Below, piece after piece: positions 15,616 through 24,009 of a stretch of 45,501 nt of DNA. How positions within the stretch are numbered: the first letter of the stretch is position 1; each line of letters opens with the position of its first letter. Source of the stretch: Akkermansiaceae bacterium UBA5689 (GTDB lineage: Bacteria; Verrucomicrobiota; Verrucomicrobiia; Verrucomicrobiales; Akkermansiaceae); NCBI GenBank assembly GCA_002420305.1, contig DIHT01000154.1, positions 1-45,501 on the forward strand. Direction: 5' to 3'. Both the position numbers and the translations under genes were made by a program. The notes beneath the pieces are model-generated. The model saw only the letters and a program-made list of their open reading frames with translations, made no database searches and was not told the DNA's origin.

Positions 15616-17529
15616 TCAGTCAAGCTGCTCGATAACCACAAGCCAATTCATCTGGCTAATTGGAGGAAGCTGTTCGGGTTCAGTGATTGAGTAAAGCTCA
15701 GCTTTAATCTTACCGGCGAGGACTTCGTCATTTGCGCCGGAACGCAGGTCGAGGGGACGTGCGTTTTGATCACTATCTTTTCCAACGTGGTTCACTTGCC
15801 CCTTCAGGGTAATGTTCATGGGTTGGTCACGAATTCCAAAGCGTTTTTCGGGGGTGAAAAGGGAAATGGGAGGAAACACTTCCTGTCCTTGTGCATCAAT
15901 ACCGCGGGGGACGATATTGACATCATTGACCAGATAAGTTCTGAACGGTGTCACCAGCGAAAAGCCAGTGGAGAAAGAGGTGAAATCCCTTGTGTCTCGG
16001 AGGACCAGGGCAACATCAGTCGAAAGAGACGGAATATTAGGCTTACGAATTCGGATGTTGCCTCGATAATTCGCATTCACCATCAGGGAATTATTCACGG
16101 AGGTGGGATCGGCTCCGATTGATCGAAGAAAGTCAGGCAATCTCCCCACGTAGACGGAAAGGGCCTGACGTTGGATGCCATCATTTTCAAGATGAAAGGG
16201 GAACAGCCTCCCCTTTGGTGAGCCTGAGGTCGGCCAATTGTTGCCACGCACGTAAACGATTTTGCGCTCAATTCCACCCGCGAGAAAAGTAAACGAAATG
16301 GAGGTTGGGGTTTGATCCTGAGGGGAAAGGACATCCTCAACCCTCAGCTTCATGACGGTTTGCATTGCGGGGCGGCTGTAGTGGTTCCAGCCAGTCGGCG
16401 AGCCGGAATTTTTGTCGGTGACGTTTTCAAGGTCGTCGAAGGCGTCTCGGCCGCGAGCAATCGGGAGAAAGGCGACGAGGCCGGAATCTGAAGAGCTGGA
16501 GATAGGGTAAAAGGTAGCATTCTCAGACTCATACTGCTCCCGGGAGAGAAGGCCGCCTGTGAGGGCGTCCAGAGCGACCCCTCCCACCGATGATTCATCA
16601 GCTAGGGAAATTCCCCGCCGTGCGGCCAGCCGGTCCAGCCGTACGTTCCCCTGAGTCAAGGCCCGGGAGGCGAAAACTCCGCCTGAAATCCGAATGTCAC
16701 CCCAATCGGAGCCGTCTCCATGTTTTCCGAAAATAGTACTCCCCGCACTTCCAACAGCGAGCTGAGAGGGAACTTCATAAATGGAGAGAATAAAATTCTT
16801 TCTTACGGTGGTGACGCCGGTAGATGCTTTTGAAGCCTCACCGGAGCCGAGCGAGAAAGCCCACCAATTACGCTTCGCCACGAAATTGTCCGATTGGGCA
16901 ACATAGCCGAAATGAACGTCAGGGTAGGGCACGACCCTGAACTGAGTTCCATCGGGATATGTTTTTGCCATGCTGATTATCGGACGGTCACGATCCATCT
17001 TTTCTACAGCGCCATCTAATACTCTAAGAGATTCGGGGTAGTTCCTTCCCAGAAGGTCGCTAGTATTATTTGTGCCAGCATTCACGTAGAACGAATTCAA
17101 GGAGGGTTGGTTCTTGATACTGTTGATGGTATTTTGGAGGTCTCCTCTGCTGCCATTGCCGGTATTTCCTGAAATCGATTGCCCGCTGATTCCAAGAACC
17201 CTTGCCTGTTCTCCCGGTAGAGCCTGTTCGCTATTGGCTTTTGCCAGCGCCCGCTCAAAGATCCACTGCCAGCGTGAGGGGACCTCGTTGCTCGCGGAAT
17301 TGGAATTTGCCATCATGTTGCGGATCGCACTGTTGGGGACCTCGGTGAGAACTGCGCGGAGAAATGCTTGCTCACGATTGGTGTAGTCGACCCTGATCTG
17401 AGCCTTCTTTTGAGCCTCTTGGTTCCGAATAGTATGGCGGAACGACGCTGTTAGCATGAGCAGCATGATTGATGCCAGCGTTATGACAGACAGGATCGAT
17501 ATGTAGCCGGACCGAAGATTTCTTTTCAT
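15616..17529 (-). CDS. Large minor-pilin-like (PilX-like) protein
   Basis: Protein of 637 aa. The N-terminus resembles PilX/GspK-type minor pilins: basic leader MKRNLRSG, then a hydrophobic helix (YISILSVITLASIMLLML) and a coiled amphipathic stretch. The usual Glu at mature position 5 is absent. The remaining ~570 residues are Asn/Ser/Gly-rich and beta-rich, much larger than PilX or GspK. One could picture a tip adhesin or substrate-binding head. It is third in a minus-strand set, 24 nt after the PilW-like gene. The PilX analogy is inferred from N-terminal form and neighbours. Confidence 0.65.
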   Translation of the reverse strand: MKRNLRSGYISILSVITLASIMLLMLTASFRHTIRNQEAQKKAQIRVDYTNREQAFLRAVLTEVPNSAIRNMMANSNSASNEVPSRWQWIFERALAKANSEQALPGEQARVLGISGQSISGNTGNGSRGDLQNTINSIKNQPSLNSFYVNAGTNNTSDLLGRNYPESLRVLDGAVEKMDRDRPIISMAKTYPDGTQFRVVPYPDVHFGYVAQSDNFVAKRNWWAFSLGSGEASKASTGVTTVRKNFILSIYEVPSQLAVGSAGSTIFGKHGDGSDWGDIRISGGVFASRALTQGNVRLDRLAARRGISLADESSVGGVALDALTGGLLSREQYESENATFYPISSSSDSGLVAFLPIARGRDAFDDLENVTDKNSGSPTGWNHYSRPAMQTVMKLRVEDVLSPQDQTPTSISFTFLAGGIERKIVYVRGNNWPTSGSPKGRLFPFHLENDGIQRQALSVYVGRLPDFLRSIGADPTSVNNSLMVNANYRGNIRIRKPNIPSLSTDVALVLRDTRDFTSFSTGFSLVTPFRTYLVNDVNIVPRGIDAQGQEVFPPISLFTPEKRFGIRDQPMNITLKGQVNHVGKDSDQNARPLDLRSGANDEVLAGKIKAELYSITEPEQLPPISQMNWLVVIEQLD

Positions 17530-17553
17530 GGGGATTTAAGAGTGATGTCGGGT

Positions 17554-18111
17554 TTAAAGTCTCGGGGTGCCGGAATAGGTGATGATTTCGCCTGCTGGTC
17601 CAGTGAGGCGCATCCGGAATACCCCGTTTTCGACAAAAAAACGGGCGTCATCCACCTGCCGGGAGATGAGCCAGTCTGGATTTCCTGCTTCCGCCATAGA
17701 GGCATTGGAATCCATGTTGTAATAGGCAAGAACATCCTGCTCTCCCTCGGATTCGAACGAAATCATACCAAGGTTTCTGGAGCCATCGGGATTCATGAAC
17801 CCGAGCACTAGGACCTTTCCATCATCCGTGATGGCATTGGCTCCTGCGATCGCGTCACCAAGGTTGGCGTGGATACGGTAGGCATCAGCACGTGAGAGAA
17901 TCTGGGTGATGGTATTGTTGATCTGGGGGGCATCATCAACGAGGAATTTCTGAGCTCGGATGATCCGGTGGAAGGTCACCTGTTGCTGCAGTAGGGTCAT
18001 CATGATGGCCGCAATGGCAAGGGCCAGACCGATTGCGGTAGCGAGCTCGGGCAGGGTGAAACCACGGCGGATTACACCGGAGTTTCCGGGGTGGGGGACA
18101 GAGGTTTTCAT
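17554..18111 (-). CDS. Minor pilin, PilW/GspJ-like
   Basis: Prepilin of 185 aa with a basic leader ending RRG, cleavage site G/FTLPEL (Gly17, Glu at mature +5), and a hydrophobic helix (AIGLALAIAAIMMTLL). The C-terminal domain of about 150 residues has the length of PilW/GspJ minor pilins, which prime pilus assembly at the tip. The ATG overlaps the stop of the upstream PilV-like gene (ATGA at 18108-18111), so the two are coupled. It contains no cysteine pair. The exact minor-pilin class is inferred from size and gene order. Confidence 0.82.
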   Translation of the reverse strand: MKTSVPHPGNSGVIRRGFTLPELATAIGLALAIAAIMMTLLQQQVTFHRIIRAQKFLVDDAPQINNTITQILSRADAYRIHANLGDAIAGANAITDDGKVLVLGFMNPDGSRNLGMISFESEGEQDVLAYYNMDSNASMAEAGNPDWLISRQVDDARFFVENGVFRMRLTGPAGEIITYSGTPRL

Positions 18112-18668
18112 TGGGTGCGGACTATTGTTCTCGATTTGACGTAGTCTCTTCCACTTATCTTGTAAGTGACATGACTCTGGAGGATCCAGGTCTGCATTTC
18201 GGCCGGGTTGGTTGCAGTTGTTGCATTACCCCCGAAAGCAGGAAGGTTGTTATCGTCAGGCATTCTGGTTCGGATGACATTTCCGGTGAGGGTTCGTCCG
18301 CCTGGAAGAGTGCCGAGAGTTACGGGACCCTCCGATTTTGCGGGATAGACTGGCCAGGGAGAGGACGAGTCTGTCAGGCTTTCGAAGGGAATCCTCTGTG
18401 CGAAGGCCTTCTCATAGGAAAGATAGGCATCAGACACATTTTGCACCATTGTCCACTGGCGTGGAGCGAGGATATTCATAGTTCCTTTCAGGATCACTAG
18501 GCTGACAACAAGTAGGAGCGAGAGGGCGATGATGGCCTCAATGAGAACACTCCCACGCCTTGACCTGACTGAGCGGGAACGGGTGCTGATGAACTTGAAT
18601 TGAGAATGATTTGATGTAACCTGACCTTGCTTGTGAGCCGGTTTCTTATTTGCACTGTCCTCATTCAC
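18108..18668 (-). CDS. Minor pilin, PilV/GspI-like
   Basis: Pilin-like protein of 186 aa if begun at GTG 18668, the only usual start codon near the pilin signature. The leader is long and basic (39 residues, ending RSRRG), then G/SVLIEAII with Glu at mature +5 and a helix (ALSLLLVVSLVILKG). The reading frame is open far upstream (to 19169), but that part runs antisense to a better secreted-protein gene and is not believed. With this start the gene overlaps the divergent gene at 18633 by 36 nt. First gene of the minus-strand minor-pilin set. Confidence 0.75.
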   Translation of the reverse strand: MNEDSANKKPAHKQGQVTSNHSQFKFISTRSRSVRSRRGSVLIEAIIALSLLLVVSLVILKGTMNILAPRQWTMVQNVSDAYLSYEKAFAQRIPFESLTDSSSPWPVYPAKSEGPVTLGTLPGGRTLTGNVIRTRMPDDNNLPAFGGNATTATNPAEMQTWILQSHVTYKISGRDYVKSRTIVRTQ

Positions 18669-19247
18669 GGCATTTGCTTTTCGCAGGCTGCTGAGCCCTT
18701 GCTTCCGCCCTTTGGGCTGAAGTGGGGAGAGCCCCCTAATGGTCTCGTGGACTGGGCGTCGCGGAGTAGCCTCGACCAGACTATTAAAGCGCCGGCTTCC
18801 GATCCCCGTTTGAAGGTTCTTCTGGTATCCTCTCCCAAAGGCAACTTGCCGGGTCATGACGCGACTACACTCGAGGCTCGATTTATTGACGGAATGCTTT
18901 TTGAGGTAGCTCTTCATTACACCTATCCTGGAAGAAAGAGCAGTTTCGTTCGCGGACAGTTCGCTGAATTGAAACGAATTCTTGCCCAGCGGCATGGACC
19001 ATTGGCGCTGGGTGCGAAAAGTCGCAAGGAGCCTCTCGCAGGGGTGTCTTCCAGCTCGATAGCCTACCAGCTTGAGCCTGCAGCGGGGCGGAGTCTCATG
19101 CTGGTTCTGACAGAGGTTGTAGACACAAAGCGTGGGGATCGGTCGTCGAGATTCTCTGTAGTTTATCATAACGGCGGAATTGTCGAGGATGATACCCCCC
19201 CGGTAATTATCCGGAGAAGCGGAGTGGATTCTCCGCAGAAGCCTTAA
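18633..19247 (+). CDS. Secreted protein of unknown function
   Basis: Protein of 204 aa from GTG 18633 (TTG 18627 is equally possible). A signal peptide is clear (SRFLICTVLIHGICFSQA, cleavage near AAEP). The mature part starts with a PPFGLKWGEPP motif and has an alternating alpha/beta look, with no catalytic motif I recognise. It is divergent from, and overlaps, the 5' end of the PilV-like gene, and is convergent with the gene at 19298. It could be a periplasmic accessory of the pilus or unrelated. Confidence 0.7.
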   Translation: MSRFLICTVLIHGICFSQAAEPLLPPFGLKWGEPPNGLVDWASRSSLDQTIKAPASDPRLKVLLVSSPKGNLPGHDATTLEARFIDGMLFEVALHYTYPGRKSSFVRGQFAELKRILAQRHGPLALGAKSRKEPLAGVSSSSIAYQLEPAAGRSLMLVLTEVVDTKRGDRSSRFSVVYHNGGIVEDDTPPVIIRRSGVDSPQKP

Positions 19248-19297
19248 CTTCCGCGGGCGGGTTGAAAGGTGGTGGTTCGAATAGGTGTTTAGAGGAA

Positions 19298-20158
19298 TCA
19301 GAGATCAGAAAGCGCTCCCGGCTGTTCAGAGGGTGTGATGGATGGGTGAATCCATTTTTCCCATGGCCCGGCAGGGACCTCGGATTCTTCTACAAATTTC
19401 CAGTCGACCTCAGCATTACCTCGCATCACAAGGAAGTCGCGGACTGCAGGACTTACATCGATGCCCGCATTCTGATTACGGTTCGGGCGAGGCTGTTTGC
19501 CCTGAAACACATAAGGCCAGTCATCGACTGTGAATGGACCAACGTCCTTCCATTGCGCATAGGCAATTTTTCCTTCGTGATGAATCGCGATCCACCGATT
19601 GTGACAAACGGAGATTCCGGGGCCTCGGTAAATTTGCCAGAACCATGGGATAATTGAAGAGGCTTCGGGTCGATGACCGTGCCCTGCGACGAGGTCATTG
19701 TAGGGGAGAGCTACGTAAAAGGGATTGAGCTTTGGTTCAAAACCAGCGGGGCGAAATGCTTTCCGCTTGAAAGGATGGTCGTAGCCTCCGAAGTTCTGTT
19801 CCCAGTTAGGATCCCACGAACTTGCGGTGTTGGGAGTTGGGTTGCCGGGCGTAGAGCGCTCCCCGACCCAGAAGACCGTAGCTCTAATCTGGTAGCGCCA
19901 AGGGTTGTTCCTAACCTTCCATGGGGGAGGGGCTTCGTCGACGACTTGGGCGATGCGCGGTCCCAGGTAGGGGTTTTTCCGTGCAGAGAGCGACACTCTG
20001 CGATCCTTCAGAAACTCTTCATGAGTCTGGGCCGCTCGTTCGCTCGTTGTCAGGACGTTCGCTGATGCCGGAGGGCTCAAGAGGCCCAGAATTCCACTCA
20101 GAATCACGGCCACGCAAGGGAGGGCCGAAATCGCATAATGGATTCCAGAAAGAGTCAT
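19298..20158 (-). CDS. Secreted protein with likely RlpA-like double-psi beta-barrel
   Basis: Exported protein of 286 aa with a hydrophobic signal (SALPCVAVILSGILGLLSPPASA). The C-terminal part contains AYAQWKDVGPFTVDDW and AGIDVSPAVRDFL. This pairing recalls the R-G-P-F and iDLS motifs of double-psi beta-barrels in RlpA and expansin-like proteins. The RlpA Asp-Arg of DRGPF is replaced here by Asp-Val, so lytic activity is doubtful. Family knowledge: RlpA-type proteins bind or cut denuded peptidoglycan strands. The middle part is aromatic and Pro-rich. The gene is monocistronic, divergent from the small ORF at 20215. Confidence 0.6.
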   Translation of the reverse strand: MTLSGIHYAISALPCVAVILSGILGLLSPPASANVLTTSERAAQTHEEFLKDRRVSLSARKNPYLGPRIAQVVDEAPPPWKVRNNPWRYQIRATVFWVGERSTPGNPTPNTASSWDPNWEQNFGGYDHPFKRKAFRPAGFEPKLNPFYVALPYNDLVAGHGHRPEASSIIPWFWQIYRGPGISVCHNRWIAIHHEGKIAYAQWKDVGPFTVDDWPYVFQGKQPRPNRNQNAGIDVSPAVRDFLVMRGNAEVDWKFVEESEVPAGPWEKWIHPSITPSEQPGALSDL

Positions 20159-20159
20159 C

Positions 20160-20189
20160 TTGTAAGGGGGAACTAATAGTAAGTATTAT
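20160..20189 (+). promoter_or_regulatory. Sigma70-like promoter before the frameshifted small ORF
   Basis: TTGTAA (20160-20165) and TATTAT (20184-20189) are separated by 18 nt, inside an AT-rich patch. It is followed by TAGGAGAG (about 20199-20206), a strong Shine-Dalgarno 8-10 nt before ATG 20215. Spacing and both boxes are near consensus, which is rare for this window. Confidence 0.5.
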
Positions 20190-20214
20190 AAAATTTTTTA
20201 GGAGAGTCAACCAT

Positions 20215-20461
20215 ATGGCCCCCCAGAACCGCAAAAACACGAAAGGACCGTAAATTTGGCGCTCGGGCTCAAGCAAGAGGGGCGCTAACCAAGGAGGCCT
20301 GGGCCTATGAGGCAAGTGATCCTCGGGACCTCCGAATTAGGGCTGGTTCTATTTCCCCAATAATTTATGGGGTTTTACGGGCAATCAGGATCCTCAAAAG
20401 AAAATTTCTCGGCGAGGGTGGGAGTAGGGGGAAGAGCGTGGATTGTATGAAACCACTCTAG
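20215..20461 (+). pseudogene. Small basic-protein gene with a frameshift in a C6 run
   Basis: A strong Shine-Dalgarno leads to ATG 20215. In frame it reads only 12 codons (MAPQNRKNTKGP) before TAA 20251-20253. Skipping one C in the C6 run at 20219-20224 would join the ATG to a frame open to TAG 20459-20461, giving 81 residues. That frame has coding-like composition: a basic N-terminus, KEAWAYEASDPRDLRIRAG, then SPIIYGVLRAIRILKRKF, then a Gly/Lys tail. It has no start codon of its own before the C-run. It may be a pseudogene, a sequencing or assembly indel, or a programmed shift. A minus-strand frame over the same DNA looks less coding-like. I do not recognise the family. Confidence 0.45.
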
Positions 20462-20635
20462 TGAGGGGCAGTCAACGGAGCCAAACGTGAAGCCAATTTT
20501 TGAGAGCAAATGCTGTTTTTAAGGTGCCTTAGGCTATATTATCAAGTAATTTTAATATTTTTGTTGCCCAAGAGGTCACTGTTTGTAATTTTATTGGAAA
20601 TTCGAAAGAATTACCCCCGTTCACCCCCCGCACGC
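20462..20635. other. AT-rich leader of the 20636 gene
   Basis: AT-rich DNA, notably 20500-20600, with TATATT at 20535-20540 as a possible -10 box. I see no matching -35 box at normal spacing. A longer frame that starts at 20510 only adds a hydrophobic, poorly coding extension ahead of the signal peptide. Confidence 0.3.
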
Positions 20636-21496
20636 ATGATCAAAAAAGCAGCTCAATTGGCACTCTTCTTCGCCTTGGGATCCTCCCTTCTCGGCGACGC
20701 GCCTCGCATTCTCTCTAACGACGTTAGTAACGGCCACAAGGATCCCTACACGCCGATCGGCTCCATCTCAGTGACCCCGACCGTCGTTCAGCCAGGTGTT
20801 CGGCCCAGAATGGTTTGGGGTATCGAATATCCTCAGGCGGTCGCGGATATAAGCGAGCTCGACCCCAATGGGACCATCAGCCTGCAACAGAGGGTAGACC
20901 TCAAGGTCCGGGTTATGGGAGTAGCACTCCAAGCGGGCTCGACTCAGCTGCCTGCTGCTCTGTGGGTCAGGGTCGGTGCCTCAGCACCATGGGAATTAAT
21001 TTTTTACGGTAGGGAGGGTGATGTGCGACCGGACGAGATCGTGTTTCAGAAGAGCGATGTTCCAGCCAACACCCAGATTGACTTTTCTGCACGGAGCCAG
21101 ACAGCCTCTGGCACATGGTATGAAACACAATCGACCTCCGGGTCTAGTTTGTCGGTCATTGGAATGGTGAATGGGGACAGAGTTCCTGACTTTGTTCCGG
21201 CCTATGAGCAGGGACGGATAGAGAGTTTCATGACGCAGTTTCTTGATGAGGAAAATCACGTAGTGCTTGGCCCCCGGGATATCATCCATACCTTTGAACT
21301 TGGAACCAGTAGCCCGGGAGCGTGGTGGTTCGATATGCAGGACATCGTGTGTATGACAACCCTCAGCCAGGTTGAGGAGGAGCAGAGTGGTGTAGATCGT
21401 AGCCGGTTGAATACAGACTTTGCTCAAGCGGGAAACGTTCAAGTGATTGCAGGAGCTGTTGATGACCGAGGGGTGATCAAGCTGGGCAGGAAATAG
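20636..21496 (+). CDS. Secreted beta-rich protein, unknown family
   Basis: Protein of 286 aa from ATG 20636, chosen because a clear signal peptide starts there (MIKKAAQLALFFALGSSLLG). The mature part is beta-rich with repeated hydrophobic strands (PRMVWGIEYPQAV, RVDLKVRVMGVAL, ALWVRVGASAPWELIFYG) and ends in a basic tail. No catalytic motif or known domain is evident. The next two genes also encode exported proteins, and all three lie on the same strand with short gaps (55 and 30 nt), so they may form one operon. A surface or filament-related role is possible but unsupported. Confidence 0.7.
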   Translation: MIKKAAQLALFFALGSSLLGDAPRILSNDVSNGHKDPYTPIGSISVTPTVVQPGVRPRMVWGIEYPQAVADISELDPNGTISLQQRVDLKVRVMGVALQAGSTQLPAALWVRVGASAPWELIFYGREGDVRPDEIVFQKSDVPANTQIDFSARSQTASGTWYETQSTSGSSLSVIGMVNGDRVPDFVPAYEQGRIESFMTQFLDEENHVVLGPRDIIHTFELGTSSPGAWWFDMQDIVCMTTLSQVEEEQSGVDRSRLNTDFAQAGNVQVIAGAVDDRGVIKLGRK

Positions 21497-21551
21497 CAAA
21501 ACAAGAGCATTCTAAATCTACTTATTTTTCTGACGTTCACCCGATTCTATC

Positions 21552-22583
21552 ATGAGACATTATTTAGCTTCTCTTCTCGCACTTTGTCCCTCTTTTCTGC
21601 ACGCCTCTCCTGAGGAATATGTCAACTTCGTCCGCCAGATACAGCAGGATAGCGGCCTTGAATGGGATATGGGTATTCGCTCTAGTGGGGTGAAAATTTC
21701 TCCCACGGGAGTCAGTGCTGCGGGTTCTTTCTTTGAGTTGTGGTCCATTCACGACCAGAGTGTTACGGAATACCGCTTGGACGAGCAGTATGTGACGGCT
21801 TACACGCCGAACGCGTCGATCAGTATTATTACAGGAGATCCCTACAGGGCGGTTCCGCGGACGCGAGTGGACCAGCCGTTTCAGGTTCGTATCTCGGTCA
21901 GGGGCCTCATTGATGAGAGCGACCCAAACTATGCGACCGCACCAGATGCGGCAAAGTGGGTAGACTATACCAACTACGCCTTTGCTTACCCCGAGGGCGT
22001 TTACAGTTTTGAAGGCGAAAAAAACCCGGTGGGAACAGTTGTGACGGAAGGTTATATGGAGCAAACGGCCGACACTACCGTGACATTCTCTGCAACGAAT
22101 CTTACTGGACCTGATCTGACTCGGGTTAGCGGCGAAGAAGTGTTCACGATTACCGCACAAGCTGATTTTGGAGTATCTGCGACGATTCTGGACTCTGAAA
22201 AAGTTCAAATCTGGCCAATCGCCACAGGCGAGATCAGCGGACTCAACCCATCCAGATATTATGAAGAGGTTCCTCCTGTCTTGGTCAACCTCGAGAACCT
22301 GTATCCTGACAGCACCACGTATCTCAGGGTCTATGAAGGGCCGAGAAGAGAGTATCCAGGCAAAACAAAACCGGTAAATTCAAGCTACGTGATCATCGAG
22401 GATTCAATTCCACGAGATCGTAATCTGACCGTCAAAGGTATCGACCAGTATTTCACGGAGGAGGGCCTCCACACCATAGAGCTGCTGCACAGAACCCCTT
22501 TTGGCACGGACCTTCTCGATTCTGCTGAGGTCAACGTTGACCGAACCATTGAAATCAATGGTGGAGTCGTTGACCAGGAGTAA
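21552..22583 (+). CDS. Secreted beta-rich protein, unknown family
   Basis: Protein of 343 aa with a signal peptide (RHYLASLLALCPSFLHAS). The mature part starts with EEYVNFVRQIQQDSGLEWD and continues with many short strands typical of immunoglobulin-like or extracellular beta domains (PFQVRISVRGLI, TVTFSATNLTGPDLT, FTITAQADFGVSATIL). It is acidic and Tyr/Thr-rich, as in proteins exposed to sea water. I recognise no named domain. It follows the 20636 gene by 55 nt and precedes another exported protein by 30 nt. Confidence 0.7.
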   Translation: MRHYLASLLALCPSFLHASPEEYVNFVRQIQQDSGLEWDMGIRSSGVKISPTGVSAAGSFFELWSIHDQSVTEYRLDEQYVTAYTPNASISIITGDPYRAVPRTRVDQPFQVRISVRGLIDESDPNYATAPDAAKWVDYTNYAFAYPEGVYSFEGEKNPVGTVVTEGYMEQTADTTVTFSATNLTGPDLTRVSGEEVFTITAQADFGVSATILDSEKVQIWPIATGEISGLNPSRYYEEVPPVLVNLENLYPDSTTYLRVYEGPRREYPGKTKPVNSSYVIIEDSIPRDRNLTVKGIDQYFTEEGLHTIELLHRTPFGTDLLDSAEVNVDRTIEINGGVVDQE

Positions 22584-22613
22584 GCCGTTTGAGCGTCAGC
22601 CCCGCGAAGTAAG

Positions 22614-23270
22614 ATGTGTGAGATGAAAACGATAGGAACCGTGGTTTTGTTGGCCGGCCTAGGACTTGGTGTCGTGGGCGCGGTGGAGCCGGTCCGCCTT
22701 TCCGACGGAGCCGTGAGGGGAGAGGAGAGAGTCAAGGTGCGTCCTCGCATGACGCATGAACAACTTTCCAAGCTACAGAGGCCCCGTGATCCAGGTCTGA
22801 AGGCACGAAAGGTCAGGCTTGCAGACATCGAGAAGCCCAGAACTGAAGAAGTGAATCCGGAGGTGTCTTCACAGTTGGAAAAACGCCGGGAAAGTCTGGT
22901 GGCCCGGTCAACAATTGTCAGTAGTTCCTCGAGCTGGACTATTTTGCCTCGGGGATCGGTGGTGCTTACGCCTTCCCGCTTCAAATCCCGGGTTGACAGT
23001 GAGCGAAGGGGAAAGCTGGTCTCATGGCGGGACTTCTACGCCAGGAATGCATCATGGATTCGCCTGCTTCCCGTCACTCTTGATCAGGCGACGGGGCGTG
23101 TTCCGTTGACGGAGGAGTATCTTTCATCTCTGAAGCGGACAGGGCTACTCGTGGTAGCAGTCTGTGAGGGAGGGCCGATTTCAGTTCGTCTCCCAGAAAA
23201 GGGAAAGAAGTTCCCCAAGTTGGCCCAGCCCGTTAAGGCGGCCGACTGGAAAGCACCCGCAAGGCGATAG
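22614..23270 (+). CDS. Exported basic protein, unknown
   Basis: Protein of 218 aa (215 if begun at the second ATG, 22623, which gives a cleaner signal peptide: KTIGTVVLLAGLGLGVVGA). The mature part is strongly basic. Its first ~90 residues look disordered, and the C-terminal 110 form a compact mixed domain (SWIRLLPVTLDQATGRVPL, LLVVAVCEGGPISVRLP). It is the third gene of a probable operon of exported proteins. No family assignment. Confidence 0.65.
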   Translation: MCEMKTIGTVVLLAGLGLGVVGAVEPVRLSDGAVRGEERVKVRPRMTHEQLSKLQRPRDPGLKARKVRLADIEKPRTEEVNPEVSSQLEKRRESLVARSTIVSSSSSWTILPRGSVVLTPSRFKSRVDSERRGKLVSWRDFYARNASWIRLLPVTLDQATGRVPLTEEYLSSLKRTGLLVVAVCEGGPISVRLPEKGKKFPKLAQPVKAADWKAPARR

Positions 23271-23418
23271 CGGCCTCATCCTGACCAGTTCCTACGATTT
23301 ACCCGGAGATTCAGGCTGCTCCTCAGCGCTCATGCGGTAAGGGGTTACGTTCGTAAATTACGGAGAACATCCGGGGTCTACCCTTGAATTCTCTGCATGG
23401 TTCACCGATACTACGAGG

Positions 23419-24003
23419 GTGGAAGAGGCCACTCTGCAGTTGCAGCTTTCCTTCAAAGGGGGAGAGAGGCAGGAGGGGCGGAAGCAACTACGGCCACTTG
23501 GGAAAGATCTTGAGCTCACGAATAGGGCTGGGAGAATTTGTCTCGAATTGGGGCTCAACTCGCTCGCGCATAAGGTTGCCGTCAGGTGGAACGCTCGGAT
23601 GAGGTCGACAGCGGGACGGGCGACATGGCCCGATGCTGTGGTGGAATTAAATCCCGCCCTGCAGGCTATATCGCAGGATGAAACAGAGCGTACATTTCTA
23701 CATGAATTAGCGCATCTGGTAGCTTATGAGCGAGCAGGCCGGAGGCGAATAAAGCCCCATGGTCCGGAATGGCGCAGGGCGTGTTGTGATCTGGGAATTC
23801 CCGGAGAGAAAGCAGGCCACAACCTTCCTCTTCCCACGCGAACCATACGGCGGAAATGGCGCTATTTCTGCCCTGGGTGCTGGGCAGTATTTGATCGAGT
23901 TCGGAGGATGACGGGAACGTCAGCCTGCTATACCTGCTGCTTGAAGCATAATGGTGGAGCTTATGATGAGCGCTTTCGATTTGTAGAAAAGCGGATCTCC
24001 TGA
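23419..24003 (+). CDS. SprT-like zinc metalloprotein
   Basis: Cytoplasmic protein of 194 aa from GTG 23419. It shows the HExxH motif (HELAH, His95, Glu96, His99) and a third ligand His114 in KPHGPEWRR, the SprT/Spartan layout. A zinc ribbon follows with Cys151, Cys154, Cys170 and Cys173 (FCPGC and CYTCC). Family knowledge: eukaryotic Spartan cuts DNA-protein crosslinks; bacterial SprT proteins have similar domains, but their substrates are poorly known. It converges on the sulfatase gene at 24010 with only 6 nt between the ends. Confidence 0.85.
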   Translation: MEEATLQLQLSFKGGERQEGRKQLRPLGKDLELTNRAGRICLELGLNSLAHKVAVRWNARMRSTAGRATWPDAVVELNPALQAISQDETERTFLHELAHLVAYERAGRRRIKPHGPEWRRACCDLGIPGEKAGHNLPLPTRTIRRKWRYFCPGCWAVFDRVRRMTGTSACYTCCLKHNGGAYDERFRFVEKRIS

Positions 24004-24009
24004 GCTGTA

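Noticed and set aside
18669..19169. Long N-terminal extension of the PilV-like gene
   Set aside because: Antisense to a gene with a clear signal peptide; extension lacks any domain.
19270..19290. GGTTCGAATAGG resembling a tRNA T-loop
   Set aside because: No acceptor stem, D arm or anticodon arm could be drawn around it.
20510..20635. Extended N-terminus of the 20636 protein
   Set aside because: It puts a second hydrophobic stretch ahead of a clean signal peptide and lies in AT-rich leader DNA.
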